The position numbers and the translations under genes are program-made. The notes beneath the pieces are model-generated. The model saw only the letters and a list, made by a program, of their open reading frames with translations, was not told the origin of the DNA and did not search any database. From Rosellinia necatrix (Eukaryota; Ascomycota; Sordariomycetes; Xylariales; Xylariaceae), in contig JAGYVD010000003.1 in assembly GCA_021209875.1 (NCBI GenBank), positions 1,116,001-1,180,000 of the forward strand: a stretch of DNA of 64,000 bases. The letters are read 5' to 3'. Of the stretch, positions 36,101 to 48,570 are shown piece after piece (position 1 is the first letter of the stretch; the number at the start of each line of letters is the position of its first letter).

Positions 36101-39100
36101 AATAGTTATAACAATTAAAAAATATATATAATAAATATTAACAAAAATAAAAATAAATAAAAACAAAAATAAAATTCCGTACTATAAATTCCAAAACAAA
36201 CAATTTTAAATAAATATATTATTATTTAATTATTATTCCTTTATGTTTAAAAAAGCTCCTGACTCTTTAAATTTGTATTATTTAAACAATAAATGGTTAA
36301 TTATAAAAAACAAATAAAACTGCTAACCTAATATATAAAAAAATTATTTTGTTTTAAAACTAATCAAGTAATTTATATATAAAACAGATTTATGTTTTTA
36401 TAACAAACAGCTTTATTATTTATAAAATAATATTTTAAAAATATTAAAAGAAATTTAATGCTTAAAATATATATAAATAAATATATTATAATTTTTATAA
36501 AAACCCTTTTAATTTTATAAAACAAGTTTTATAACAAATATGTTTATATATAATATTTTTATTAACGTTTAAAAACAATAAATATAATAGTTAAACAATA
36601 TATATATTAAAAGGTAAAAATAAAAAATAAATAAAAATCTTTACTGGTTTAAGAATAATTTTTTATTATTAAAAAAAAAGAAATTTACTACATACAATTA
36701 AGCTTAAGCCGAGCTAAAAAAAAAAGCTATAAGATAAATAACTAATATTTAATATATATATTACTTTTAGAAATAATCAATCTTTGATTAAAATAAAATT
36801 AAACTAAAACTTTATTTCTTATATTACCGCTGTTAATATATTAAATTGAATATTTTAAAGCTCAAAAATTCAAAAAAACTTATAAATATTATTTAATTGA
36901 ATTTAAAAAACATTTGAAATTTTTGCGTCTTTATTTAAAAACACACTCATTAAAAAAATTCATTATGGTGATTTATAAAAATATAACTTCAACTTTAATT
37001 TAAAGCTGTTAAATACAAATTTAAATATTATTAACATATTAACTAATAAAAACATATTTTATATTTAAATATAAAATCAAATAAAATATAATATAAATAT
37101 TAATAGATATATGAATCAAAATTTTGTTTTAAAAGTTTTAAAAATAAATATTATATTTTAATACTAGATCTTTTAAAAGCTTAAAAATTAAAACAAAAGC
37201 TATTTTTACACCTTTTAAAACATAATCGAAAAAGTTTATTGGTTGATTATTTAAAAGGCGTTTAAAAAGCTAAAACTAAAAATTTAAATATTTAAGCTTT
37301 ATTTTTTAAATATAAAAATAAAAAATACGTAAAATATTTACTATAAAATAATCAGACTTTTATTAAATATGTAAATTAAATCATATGAAAAAATCCTTCT
37401 GATTAAATGTAACCATATTTTTATATTAAGTATAACTTTTTATTATTTAAAAAAAAAGTACAAAATATAATAATTAAAATATATTTTAAATGAAATGATT
37501 TGATTTAAATAAAACGCTTTTATTATTTGTTCAACCAACCTATTAATATATTTTAAATATATCATAAAACAAATCGGGTTAATTTTTTTTAACCCAGTTT
37601 TTTTTTAATTAATTTTACATATATATATGCAATATTAATTAAACAAAAGGTTTTTCCTTTAAATATATTTGTGAATTTAACTAAGCTAACTATATATATT
37701 TATTAAATTTGCAAAAAATATATGAAGCCTGTTAAAGAGTAGGTTTAAAATAACACTTTAATATTAAAATATAAAAGCTTTAAAAATACAAACTTATAAT
37801 AAAACTATAAAGTTTTAAACAACATGTACTTATTAAATATTACATAAAACTTCTTTTTTAATTAAATAAAGCTATATTATAACATATAATTAGTTTAAAA
37901 ACTAATAAGTTTTATTATAACAGAAACTTATTAAATTTGATTTAATAATTATATTAATAATAAAAAAACACTAGCTTGAAAAAAGAAATTAAACCAGGTG
38001 TTTTATATTTTAGTTTTTTAATATAAAACAACGTGTTCATTTCATGAATTAGAAGCTTAATTTATTTTTTTAACTTGATTTTTATTAAAATCAATTTTTA
38101 TGCTATATATTTAAACTTATATATATATATATTTATATACAAATGGTTTTATAAGTTAATATTTTTATATGTGCTTTATAAAAAATATAATAAATCTTTT
38201 AAATAAAAAACAACTGGAACTTTATAATTATAAACAGATTTAAATTAAATCTTATAATTAATTAGTAAAATTTAGCTGTTAAAAAATTAAAATAAAGTTA
38301 TTTTTTTGAAATTTAATATTTATTATAATAATATATAAAAACAGACCAGTCGGTACAAATTAATAGCAACAATATTAAAATCTCTGCAGTTTTAACACTA
38401 AAGATAAAAATTAGATTTTATAAAATATTACAACAAGTAAACTTTAATAAAATATAATTATTTTTTAACCATGTTTATTTAATAGATTTGCCTATTTATT
38501 GAATTATAAATGTATTTATAACAAAAAGTATAAAAGATAAATTTTAATCAAATTATTATTTAAAAATCTAATAAGTAATTATAAAAAGAAAAAGACATGA
38601 TTAAACAGGTTGCAGTTATGAATATATTAATTGAAAAAATTAAATTGAAGTTATTTTTAGTTTATGAAAAAACAAATTATATAAAAAATTTATATATTAT
38701 ATTTAATATTACAAAGAATAATAAAATAACAACTACCATAATAATAAATAATTATTGATAAATACAGGATAAATATTTGCTAGTTTTTTAAAGCTAAATA
38801 TATATATATTAAAATATGAAATTAAAAAAGTAATCTAGTTTTATTTATTTATTTAAAAATTAACATTAAACTTTATTAATATAAAAATGTAACTATTAAA
38901 AATTTTTAAATATAATATGTCTTTTATAATTAATAATTATAATAAAAAATTAAATAATTGATAGAAAACCAAACTTATATAATATAAACTTGCTGAAACT
39001 TAATTATTTTATTAAAAACTAAAGCTTTTCAAAAAAAATAAAATTATATAAAGTAAATCATTTTTAATTATAATAAAATATAATTTTATATAAGTACTTT

Positions 39101-41513
39101 TTAAACAAACATACATCTTAAATATATTATTAATTAATAACTATTTGAGAAAAATTAATTAAATTTGTTGATTAAAACAAATTTATTTGTTTATATGTAA
39201 AAGTTTAGTTTAAAACTTTAATAAAAAACTGGTTTAAAATAATAAAACCATAAAAGTTGCTAGTTATTAAAATAAAATAAAAATGATATTAATAATAAAA
39301 AATTTAATAATTACTTTGTATTTATTTAACTAATAATTCTATTATAATAAAAAAATGTATTATTTAATAAAAACTTTATTTTTAGCTTTAATAAATAAAA
39401 TAATATTTAATACTAATTTATTAACGATATATTGAATTAAACGAAAGAAAACCGAGAACCTTGTTGATATAATTATATAAATAACTATTTTTTTGACTTT
39501 TAACCATGTTTTAATTTGTTATAAAATATAACTATTTATTTTAAAATAAATAAAACTACTTTTTTATTTATATTATGAAACTTAAGCTATATTTTAAACT
39601 TAAAATTAATGAATATATAAATTTATTTAAATATTTAAATATTTTTAATATAACTATAAGCTTTAAACTTTAATAATTTATTTTACAAACAAAAAGTTGT
39701 TGTGTTTATTTTAAATAATAAAAGTTTTTAAACTAGATATTCTTGAATTTATAATTATTAATTTAAATTTATTATTAGATTTAACAACCTTTTAATTTAT
39801 ATTATAATTATAACACTTAATACAAAATTTAAAAAAATATGAATAATCAAAAAAAAAAGTATTTTTAAGTTTATTTTATAAAAGAAAAAAAATAATTATC
39901 GCTAACATATAAAATAACCGATTTAAATAAGTGTGAACAGCTATTAAACGTTTTAAATTATTCCAACTTATTTAAAAGTTTAATATAATATGCAAAAACC
40001 CTGCTGATTAATAAAACAAACGTAAATAAATTATTTAATGTAACCATTATGTAATTTAAATAACTTAACAAAATATTATTAAAATTAAAAATTATAAAAA
40101 TATTTTTTAAATAATAATATAAAAACTTTTTATTAGCTGTGTTTATTAAAGTATTACATTAAACGCTAAAATAAAAATTAAATATTATTAAATATTAAAA
40201 CAACTGATTTAAAAAATAAAACAGATTCAACTTACAAAAGCTGACTTTGATGTGTTTTAAATAAATATATTTATACTACTTTAAAAATGCTTAAACAAAA
40301 AATATTTTAAAAAAATCAGTTAAATAAATTTATTTTGTATAACTATATTATTACTGATTAACAGTTATTAAATTAAATATATTGAATTTAAATATTTTTA
40401 ATATGTATTAAATAAAAACTAGATTATAAAAATATATATATTACATTTATAAAATCTATTAGCTATTTTATTTAATATAATTTTCTATAGGTTGTATAAA
40501 AAGCTATAACTATTTAAATATAACTATATAATTTCAGAAAGACTACAAAAAAATCTTTTAAATATAAAACTACATATGCAGCTATATAACATAATATAAC
40601 AATTTTATTTAAAAATTATAAAACTTGTTAATATATTAAATTAAAAAGAATTAATGAACATAAAAACAAGCTTTTTTTTATATTTCTTAAACACAGAATT
40701 AATTATATAAAAATATAAAAACCTTTAAAACTTGAATTATTTTTAACAATATAATATAATTTATAATAAAAACTAAAGCAGCTTAATTAAAAACTAATTA
40801 AAAAACAAGGTTAAAAAACAGTAAAAGCTTTAAAATATTATTATAAATAAAAACTAATAAATTAGCTAAAATAAAAACTAAAAACTAAAATTTTTAATTT
40901 TTAATAAAAAGTTTAATAAAATGCAAAAAATAACAAGTGAGGTAAAAATAATAAAAATTTTAAAAGTTTTTAAAAAAGTTTTAACAAAACAAAAAAAATT
41001 TAAGAAATTAAAGAAAATTTACGAATTCTATAAAAACATATTAAATATAAAGCTTTATTTTATATATTATATAAAAATATATTTAAAAATAAAAAACTTT
41101 AATTTAAAAATATAAATAAACTTGTATCAGTTATTAATATTTTTTAAAAAATAAGATAATTTTAACTAAAAAACCTTTGAAATTTTTTCTTTGAAAAAAT
41201 AATTTAACACTTTAAAAATGGATAGAAATATATAAATCGTTTCAACTAAATAATTATTAAATGGTAAAAAGAATTTATTTATATTTTAAAAAGTTAAAAA
41301 ATTATTAAATAATCAGGTTATAATTATAAAAAATAATAAAAAAACAGCGTAATAAAAATAAAATTGTTTAAAAAAAACTTGCAATATAAATTTAAGCTTT
41401 AATACAAGCTAAATAAAAAAAAAACATATTTATTATCCTAGAAAAATAACAAATGATTTTTTTTAACAGTGCTAAGAAAAAAAGTTTAATTGTATATAAA
41501 ATAATTTATACAC

Positions 41514-41890
41514 GTAAGCCATTAAACCAATCCACCTTTCACCTTAGCTTAAAAAGTAGCTTTAGAACCAATACAACATTATTCCCCATTCCAAACCTAA
41601 CAGTTACTTATATAAAGGCCAGGGCGTTTTAAAAAAAAGTTAGGTTAAAAAGTATTAGCTGGTAATAATATTATAAAGAAATATATTTGGTTTAAATATT
41701 CAAATAAAAATTCTTTGGATATAAAAAAATCTACGGATAAATTTCTTTGTCGCCGGTGATCGTAAAAAAAGTTTGGCTGTATGTAAAAAGAGGTACGACC
41801 TACAGTATCGAGTGGTTACTTACTACAGTGGACTTTGTGTTAATGACTAGGTCTCTGTCTTATTTATAACATCGACTTTTGACTGGTACA
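41514..41890 (-). repeat. Repeat arm with reverse-complement blocks X and Y
   Basis: 41514-41605 is the reverse complement of 28701-28791 and 41782-41890 that of 29126-29228. Order along the plus strand is X then Y on both sides, so this is not a plain palindrome; one arm was rearranged, or X and Y are opposite ends of one short element of about 375 bases. Confidence 0.65.
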
Positions 41891-42190
41891 ATTTTTAGCG
41901 TAAAAATAGTTTTTATATTAAAATTTCAAGTTTAAATAAATTTAAACTTTAAATAATACATATAATAATTTGGAATACAATCAGCTTATTAGTTTGATTC
42001 AATGTTTATGAAATATTTGTACTTTTTGCTATATTTTTTTCTAAAAAATAATTAGAAAAGCTTTAAAAACTGGTTAAGTTTGAAATTAAAGTTTAGAATT
42101 TTAATAAACAGCGGCTTGTTTATATTTTAAACCTTAAAGGTATTATAAGTTTTAAACAAGCTATTATTATTAAATATAATCAAAATTTTT

Positions 42191-42474
42191 AAACGAGATT
42201 CCGAGACGAAGTCGAGGAATCGAGTAAGAAAAATCAGTAAAAATTTCAAAGAATTAGTTGCGGAAAAACCAGACGGCTAGCTTTGCTTGAAAACTAAAGT
42301 GCGTTTTGTTGTGCGGAACAACTCTTTAGTAGGCAACTAGTATTTTTATATATCCGGAGATGTTTATATATAAATTTGTACGTGTATTTATGTCTGTATT
42401 TATATTTATACTAATATATTTAATAACTATTAGTTAACAAAGCTAACTAAATATGTTCGGTAATTTTTTAAACA
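42191..42474 (+). repeat. LTR-like repeat C, copy 1
   Basis: It begins AAACGAGATTCCGAGACGAA, then CAGACGGCTAGCTTTGCTTG, GTGCGTTTTGTTGTGCGGAA and CCGGAGATG. The first 40 bases are unmutated here while the copy at 46013 is mutated there. Confidence 0.85.
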
Positions 42475-42689
42475 GTTTTATAAAAAATAGATATTATATC
42501 TGCTTAAATAAATAATTTATAGAAATATATATATATATTATATAATAATAATAATTATATTATTATTATATAAGTTATGATTAGCTAGTTTAAATAAACT
42601 ATTATAAAAATATAACATAAAAATTATATATATATAAACAGAAAGTTTATATTTTTTTATATTAATATAAATTATTTTCCCTACCGGCC

Positions 42690-42708
42690 TATATATATAT
42701 ATATATAT
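42690..42708. repeat. (AT)n dinucleotide repeat
   Basis: A run of AT repeats between CTACCGGCCT and GCCAACAG in the interior of element C. Confidence 0.85.
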
Positions 42709-45700
42709 GCCAACAGAAATATTATTTTTTTATATATATCTACAAAAGTTTTTATAAAACTTATTTATATTATATGCATGCTAAAACTTTAGCAACAAAA
42801 AAATAAACCGATCGGTATTAAACTGCAGCAGTTAAAAAAACCTTGTGTAAAAAAAAAGAAAAAAAAAAGCTTTTGGTTCTAAGTTAATATATATAGTTTT
42901 ATATATATTATATTTTATTTTAAAATATAACTTAAAAACTTATAATTAGTTTTTAAAAGCGTTTTTATTTATTTTATATTGTTTTAGCTTAAAAATTTAT
43001 AAAAGCTTTGAATAAATAGCTTAATAAGAAGCTATATATTTAATATAACAACAGCGTTAAAAAGAATAAAAATTATTTTAGCTAATAAATTATATTAGTT
43101 TTTATTTTATTTTGATAAAGTTTTAAAATAAGCTTGTTAATTATTTAAAAATATTTTTATATTTTTAGTTTTTTTAAAACAAAACGAACTTTTGTTATTT
43201 ATAAATAAATAAAAATCTTATTTTTATAAAATTTTGAATATTTGATCTTTATATAAATATTTTATTAATATTAAGATTATTTTAAATATTGTTTATAAGA
43301 AATTTTAAAATAAATTAAATGTTAGCTAAGTTTTTGAAAATGCTTTTTTATTAAAACAATATATTTACTTTTAAAATATATATTTTAAAATTTAATATAT
43401 AATAATTTTATATAAGTAGTTTTATTTAAAATTTTTAAAAAAAAAAATTTTTGTTATTAATAAAAATATAACTAACCGTTTAAGTTTTTAATAAACATGT
43501 TTTTTTTATTTATTTAAAATACGTTAAAAATTATAAAATTTGTTTAAAGTAGTTGAATAGTTTATAAAATAGTTTATAATTAATATAATTTTATTTATAT
43601 TAATTTTAAGTTTAAATAATAGTATTTTAATACTTGTTTTTATATATATATAAATCTTAGGGTTAAAACTACTATTTTTAAACTAATATAAAAGCTTTTT
43701 TAAAAATTTGCTTTATAAACAGTTAAAATATTATTAATATATTTTTAAAAAATAAAATATTTAAATGCTTTTTAATATATAATTTATATTTTATTATATA
43801 TAAGTTTATTAAATCTAAAAAGTAAACTATTTTTATTATAAGTTTTTTTAAAAAAACATTTTTTATTAATTTTTAATATTATATTAAACTATAAAATAGT
43901 TATTAATAATTTTATAAAGCTTTTTATTAATTAACTAAAAGAAAAACTGTTATATTTAATAAAATAATATTATTATATTATTTTTTACATATTTTTATAA
44001 TAAAAATAATAAAATATTTATATAAGAAAATATTATATCTGCTATTATTAAAAAGTTTTATTTTTAGAACTATTAAAATAAAGATTTTTATATATTTGTT
44101 TAAATAAAACAAATATTTAAAAATTATAACAATTATTAGTTTAAATAATTTAAAAAGATTTTAGCAGCTTAATTATTTATAGCTAAATAATATAAAATAA
44201 TAGATTTAAAAATAAAAAGTTTTTATATATTTTAAAAGTTTTACAAAACTAAAAGATTTTTTTAAAACTTTTAGCTTTTATAAAAATATAAGCTTTTATT
44301 TGATTATATTTGTTAAATATAACAGATTAAACTTAACAAGTTTTTTGTTTTATTTTATATAATATAATTTTTAATAATAGCTTTTTATATAATATTTTAA
44401 AAATGTTTTATTATTTATTTATATTTATAAAAAAATTTATAATTTTATAATATTAATTAAAAATATTACTATTAATTTGAAATTTTTATTAAACGTTATA
44501 ATAAAAAGTTTTTTTTAATATAATAGTTTTAAATATTATTTATTATAGTTATATTTTTTAATTTTTAGTAAAATATTACAGGTTATTAATTATTCATAAA
44601 AAGAAAAAATTTTGTTTTAATTTTTATTTAATATAAAATAGCGTTTATTATAAAGTTTTTTAAAATTTATTTTAAATATAAAGTTTAAATTATATAGTTT
44701 AAATTATTTAATAATATTTTGTTTATTACATATATATTTTTAGCAAATATAATTTTTAAAGGTGTTTTATATTTTAATAAATAAAACTAGATTTAATTTA
44801 ATATATAATAAATATTTTATATTTAAACTAATATTTTTTTTATTTTAAAAATAATAATATGTCTTTTAATATATAAACTTTTTTCAAAATATTTATAGTT
44901 TTAAACATTTTAATTAATATATTAACAAAAATATTTATTTTTATAAAATAAAAGTTTAATTATATATTATTAAAAAATAAAAAGTCTGTTTTATGGGATT
45001 TTTTTTTTCAAAATAGCTTATTTTTTGCTTAAGCTTTATTATTTTTTTTTTTACCTGCGGTTTTTTTTTAAAACTTCGTTTTTTATTACTTTTTTTAAAG
45101 CCGCTTTTTAGTTTTTTTATACTGTTTAAATATTATTAGTTTTATATTATTAATAATATTTAATATTATATTTTAATTTTTAAACATTATAATTTTATTG
45201 CTACTTTTTATTTATAAAATTATTTATAAATTTAAAAGGTATTTTTTTTAAAAAAGTTTTGCTTTTTAATAAAGTTTAAGTTTAACTAGCGTTTTTATAA
45301 TTTGATTATATTATAAAATTTAATAATTTTATAACTTGTTTAATTAATAAAAGCAATTTTAATTGTTTTTTATAATCAAATTTTAATTAATTTAAAACAT
45401 TTTTTTTAGCTAATGCTGTTTTTTTTTGTTTTAAAATATTAAAACTAGTATTAGTTATAACAACGTTGTTTTTTTTATAAAATATAACTTGCTTATTATC
45501 AACATGCCAGAGCATATTTTTAATAAACTTGTTAGTTTTTTTTTTATTAATAAAGTTTTTTTAAAAATTTCAGCTTATTTTTTTTATATATAATAATATA
45601 ATTTAAAGCTTTAACTTTAAAGTTATAAACTTTTATTTTTATATTAATAATTAATTTTTTTTATATATTAAAATTTAAATATTTAAATAGTTAATAATTA

Positions 45701-46012
45701 TAAAAACAATATATTCTTTTTTATAAAGTTGTATTATTTAAAATATTTTATTAATTTATTTATATCGGTCGTATATATTATTAAATTAAAAAAACATAAG
45801 TTTAAAAGTTTTGCAGCAAATAATTAAAACTATATTAACATATTTTTTAATAAATATAAAATAAGCATATGCAGCTCAACGTTTATATAATTTATTAATA
45901 TCTGCTATAATAGCAGTAAAAGAAAATCAAAAAATTTAGCAGAAGCTATAATAATAATCGAAAAAATTAACCATAAACAGATTTTTTTAATTAAATAAAT
46001 TTAAACAAGATT

Positions 46013-46281
46013 TTAAAACAAAGTTAAAAAATCAAGGTAAAAAATTAATAAAAATTTAAAAGGTTAATTACATAAAACCAGACGGCTAGCTTTGCTTAAA
46101 AACTAAGGTGCGTTTTGTTATGCAGAACCACCCTTTAGTGGGCAACTGGTACCCTTATATATTCGGAGATCTTTGTATATAAATTTATGCGCGTATTCGT
46201 GTCCGTATTTATGTTTGTACTGGTGTACCTAATAACTTTGGTTTGCATAGCTAACCGATATGTTCAGTATATTTTTTGAAC
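46013..46281 (+). repeat. LTR-like repeat C, copy 2
   Basis: It matches copy 1 throughout: CAGACGGCTAGCTTTGCTTA, GTGCGTTTTGTTATGCAGAA, CGGAGATC. Several Cs preserved here (ACCACCCTTTAGTGGGC) are T in copy 1, so the two copies were mutated independently. Confidence 0.85.
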
Positions 46282-46320
46282 AAAAATATTTTTATCGCAT
46301 ATAATTAATTAAAATTTCAT

Positions 46321-48570
46321 AATTAGGTTTTATTAAAATTAAAGCTTTATTATTTAATTTTTTTATACCTTTCACTTTTAAATATATTAACCTTAAATTA
46401 ATTTTAAATTTATTTAATTAACATAAAAAATATTAAAACCGATTACTATATTTATATATTAAAAAGAGGCTTAAAAATTAAATCAATATTAAATATATAA
46501 TAATATGTTTTTATTTGAAAATTAATAACGCAATAAAAAATATATTAGCAAAAGTTTTATGTTTAATAATTATACTAACTAAGTTTTTTAATTACGTAAA
46601 TAATAATATGATTTTTATTTATTATTAATTTACATTTCTATTAAATTAACCATATAATTATTTTGAAAAAAAAACAACCTAAAGTTAATATTATAAATAT
46701 TTTTTTGTTTTTTAAAAAAAAAAAAACTGTTTGACTTAAGCTTTATTTTTATTTATAGCGCTTTAAACGTAAAAAATAAATAAAAAACTTCACTTAGGCC
46801 AACTTGAATTTAAAATTAAGTGAAATTTAAACCAACTAAATAGTTTAAACTTTAATTTTAAATCTATTAAAATATATAAGTTATTTTTTATAGATTAATT
46901 AATAGTCTGTTTTTTGAAGTTAACTGAAAATAAATTATGATACTTTTCTTTAACTTAATAAATTTAATTAGGCTATAAATAAAAAACATGTATATTGTAA
47001 ATAAAGCTATAATATTACATATAAAGTTAAAAAAATATTATAATATATAAACACAATATTTTTATTTAAACATTCAAGTTTTTAATTGTCATATCAATTT
47101 ATACGTAGTTATTTAGATTATTATTAGTATATATTGCTTTATTAATAAATATTTTGATTATATTATATATAAACTAAATTAACTATATAAACTAAAAACA
47201 ATAATTTTTTTTCAGCAGCTTATATATAATACTGTTTCATAATTTTATATATACCTGTTTTATTGGTAAAATACAAATATAATTATTTATTCATTTTAGT
47301 TTTAAAAATAATAAGCTGTATTAATTATTCTTAAATTCAACCAAAGGTAATATACATTTAAATATATTTTTTAACGAAAACAAACTTTATAATAACTAAA
47401 ATAATTATAACTATATCAATATAAGCCTAGTTTTATATTATTATAAGCATATATGCTGCTGTTATAAAAACATAGACAACAAACTAGCTAATATTAAAAG
47501 AAAACATTCAAAACAAGGCGGCTGTTTTACAACTTGGTTATAATTTAATAATCTTATTAAAACTTAATTTGAATTGATTTAAAAAAAAAATAATTTAAAA
47601 TGCAGCTAATAATTTAGGTAATGATATTAGCTTTAAAACTATTATTTAAATTTATACTCAACGTACTATTTACATTTAAAGTTTTTAATTAAATAAACTT
47701 TATATTTATAGCTTTGTTACTTTTCTTTTTAATTTAAACTTTTATAAAAAATATTATAAAAATATTTAAACAAATTTAAACATCTGTTAATCAATATTTT
47801 GCGATATAAAATGTATTTTAGTTTAAAAAACCGTTTTGACTTAAGCTGCTTAAACAATTTAAAATTAGCAAATAAAAACTGTTTAATAATTAAATAAAAT
47901 ATTAAAGCATATTTAATATAAAATTATAATATAAAATAACGCTAAATATTTTTCTTTTATAAACAGCTTACATATTAATTCAATTGAACTTGAAATAGCA
48001 GCTTATAAATATTTAATAATATAATAAATGTTTAATTTAGTTTAAACCGAGGGATTAAACATATATTTAGTTAAAAGAATTTTAAAAACGTTTTTTATTA
48101 AGTTTAAACTATATTGTTGCCCGCAAATACTATTTAAATTTAAACAATAATTAAATTGTTTTTAATAAAACTCTTTTTTTTGTTCAGCTTATATATAGTT
48201 CTTTTATTTTTAATTTATTTATTATAACTTTACATTAAATTTTTAAAGCCTGTTATTTATTTATTTATTATCATAATATTTCTATTATACATTGAAAAAA
48301 TGTTAAATATTCATTATAAATATAACTGTTTTTTAAACAGGTTAAAGTTAATTTTAAATCATAATAAAAATCACAAAAGAATTTAATTAAAAGATTTTAC
48401 TACAAAAGTTAATATGTTTTTACTATAAACGTATTTTATTAATAAAAAAAAAGGAAAAACTACACTAAATTATATTTAAAGCTTTATTAAAACTGTATAT
48501 ATTTTAAAAAAAAATTAAAAAGGTTATAAGCTGGTTATGCTTTTATATTATAACAATTTTAATTAACAGA
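46321..48570. mobile_element. Truncated second copy of element B
   Basis: It starts with the B terminal block (46321-46412) and stays colinear with 9816 to about 12190, for example 46740-46905 with 10240-10390, 47840-47940 with 11375-11475, and 48006-48200 with 11600-11790. Homology fades near 48570. It starts 40 bases after LTR C copy 2. Confidence 0.7.

Larger units (their letters stand above)
29236..41513. other. AT-rich region between the inverted arms
   Basis: About 12 kb of strongly degraded DNA; except for the H repeats near 29.4-30.2 kb no structure is readable. A 64-codon Lys-rich open frame at 40921-41115 is low-complexity and judged to be chance. The arms on both sides could mean that this block is an old transposon or an inversion, but block order does not fit a simple inverted repeat. 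Confidence 0.5.
42191..46281 (+). mobile_element. Candidate LTR element C (4.1 kb) or two solo LTRs
   Basis: Repeats of 284 and 269 bases (42191-42474 and 46013-46281) in direct orientation flank 3.5 kb of A+T-rich sequence without readable proteins. The interior is short for an LTR retrotransposon, so a large deletion or two independent solo LTRs remain possible. Confidence 0.5.

Noticed and set aside
37576..37595. GGGTTAA..TTAACCC hairpin followed by a T run, like a bacterial terminator
   Set aside because: The context is fungal nuclear DNA with no gene ending there; T runs are everywhere in this block.
29236..41513. A giant transposon or Starship-like element between inverted arms
   Set aside because: Block order in the arms is not that of terminal inverted repeats and no captain-type recombinase or cargo gene is readable.
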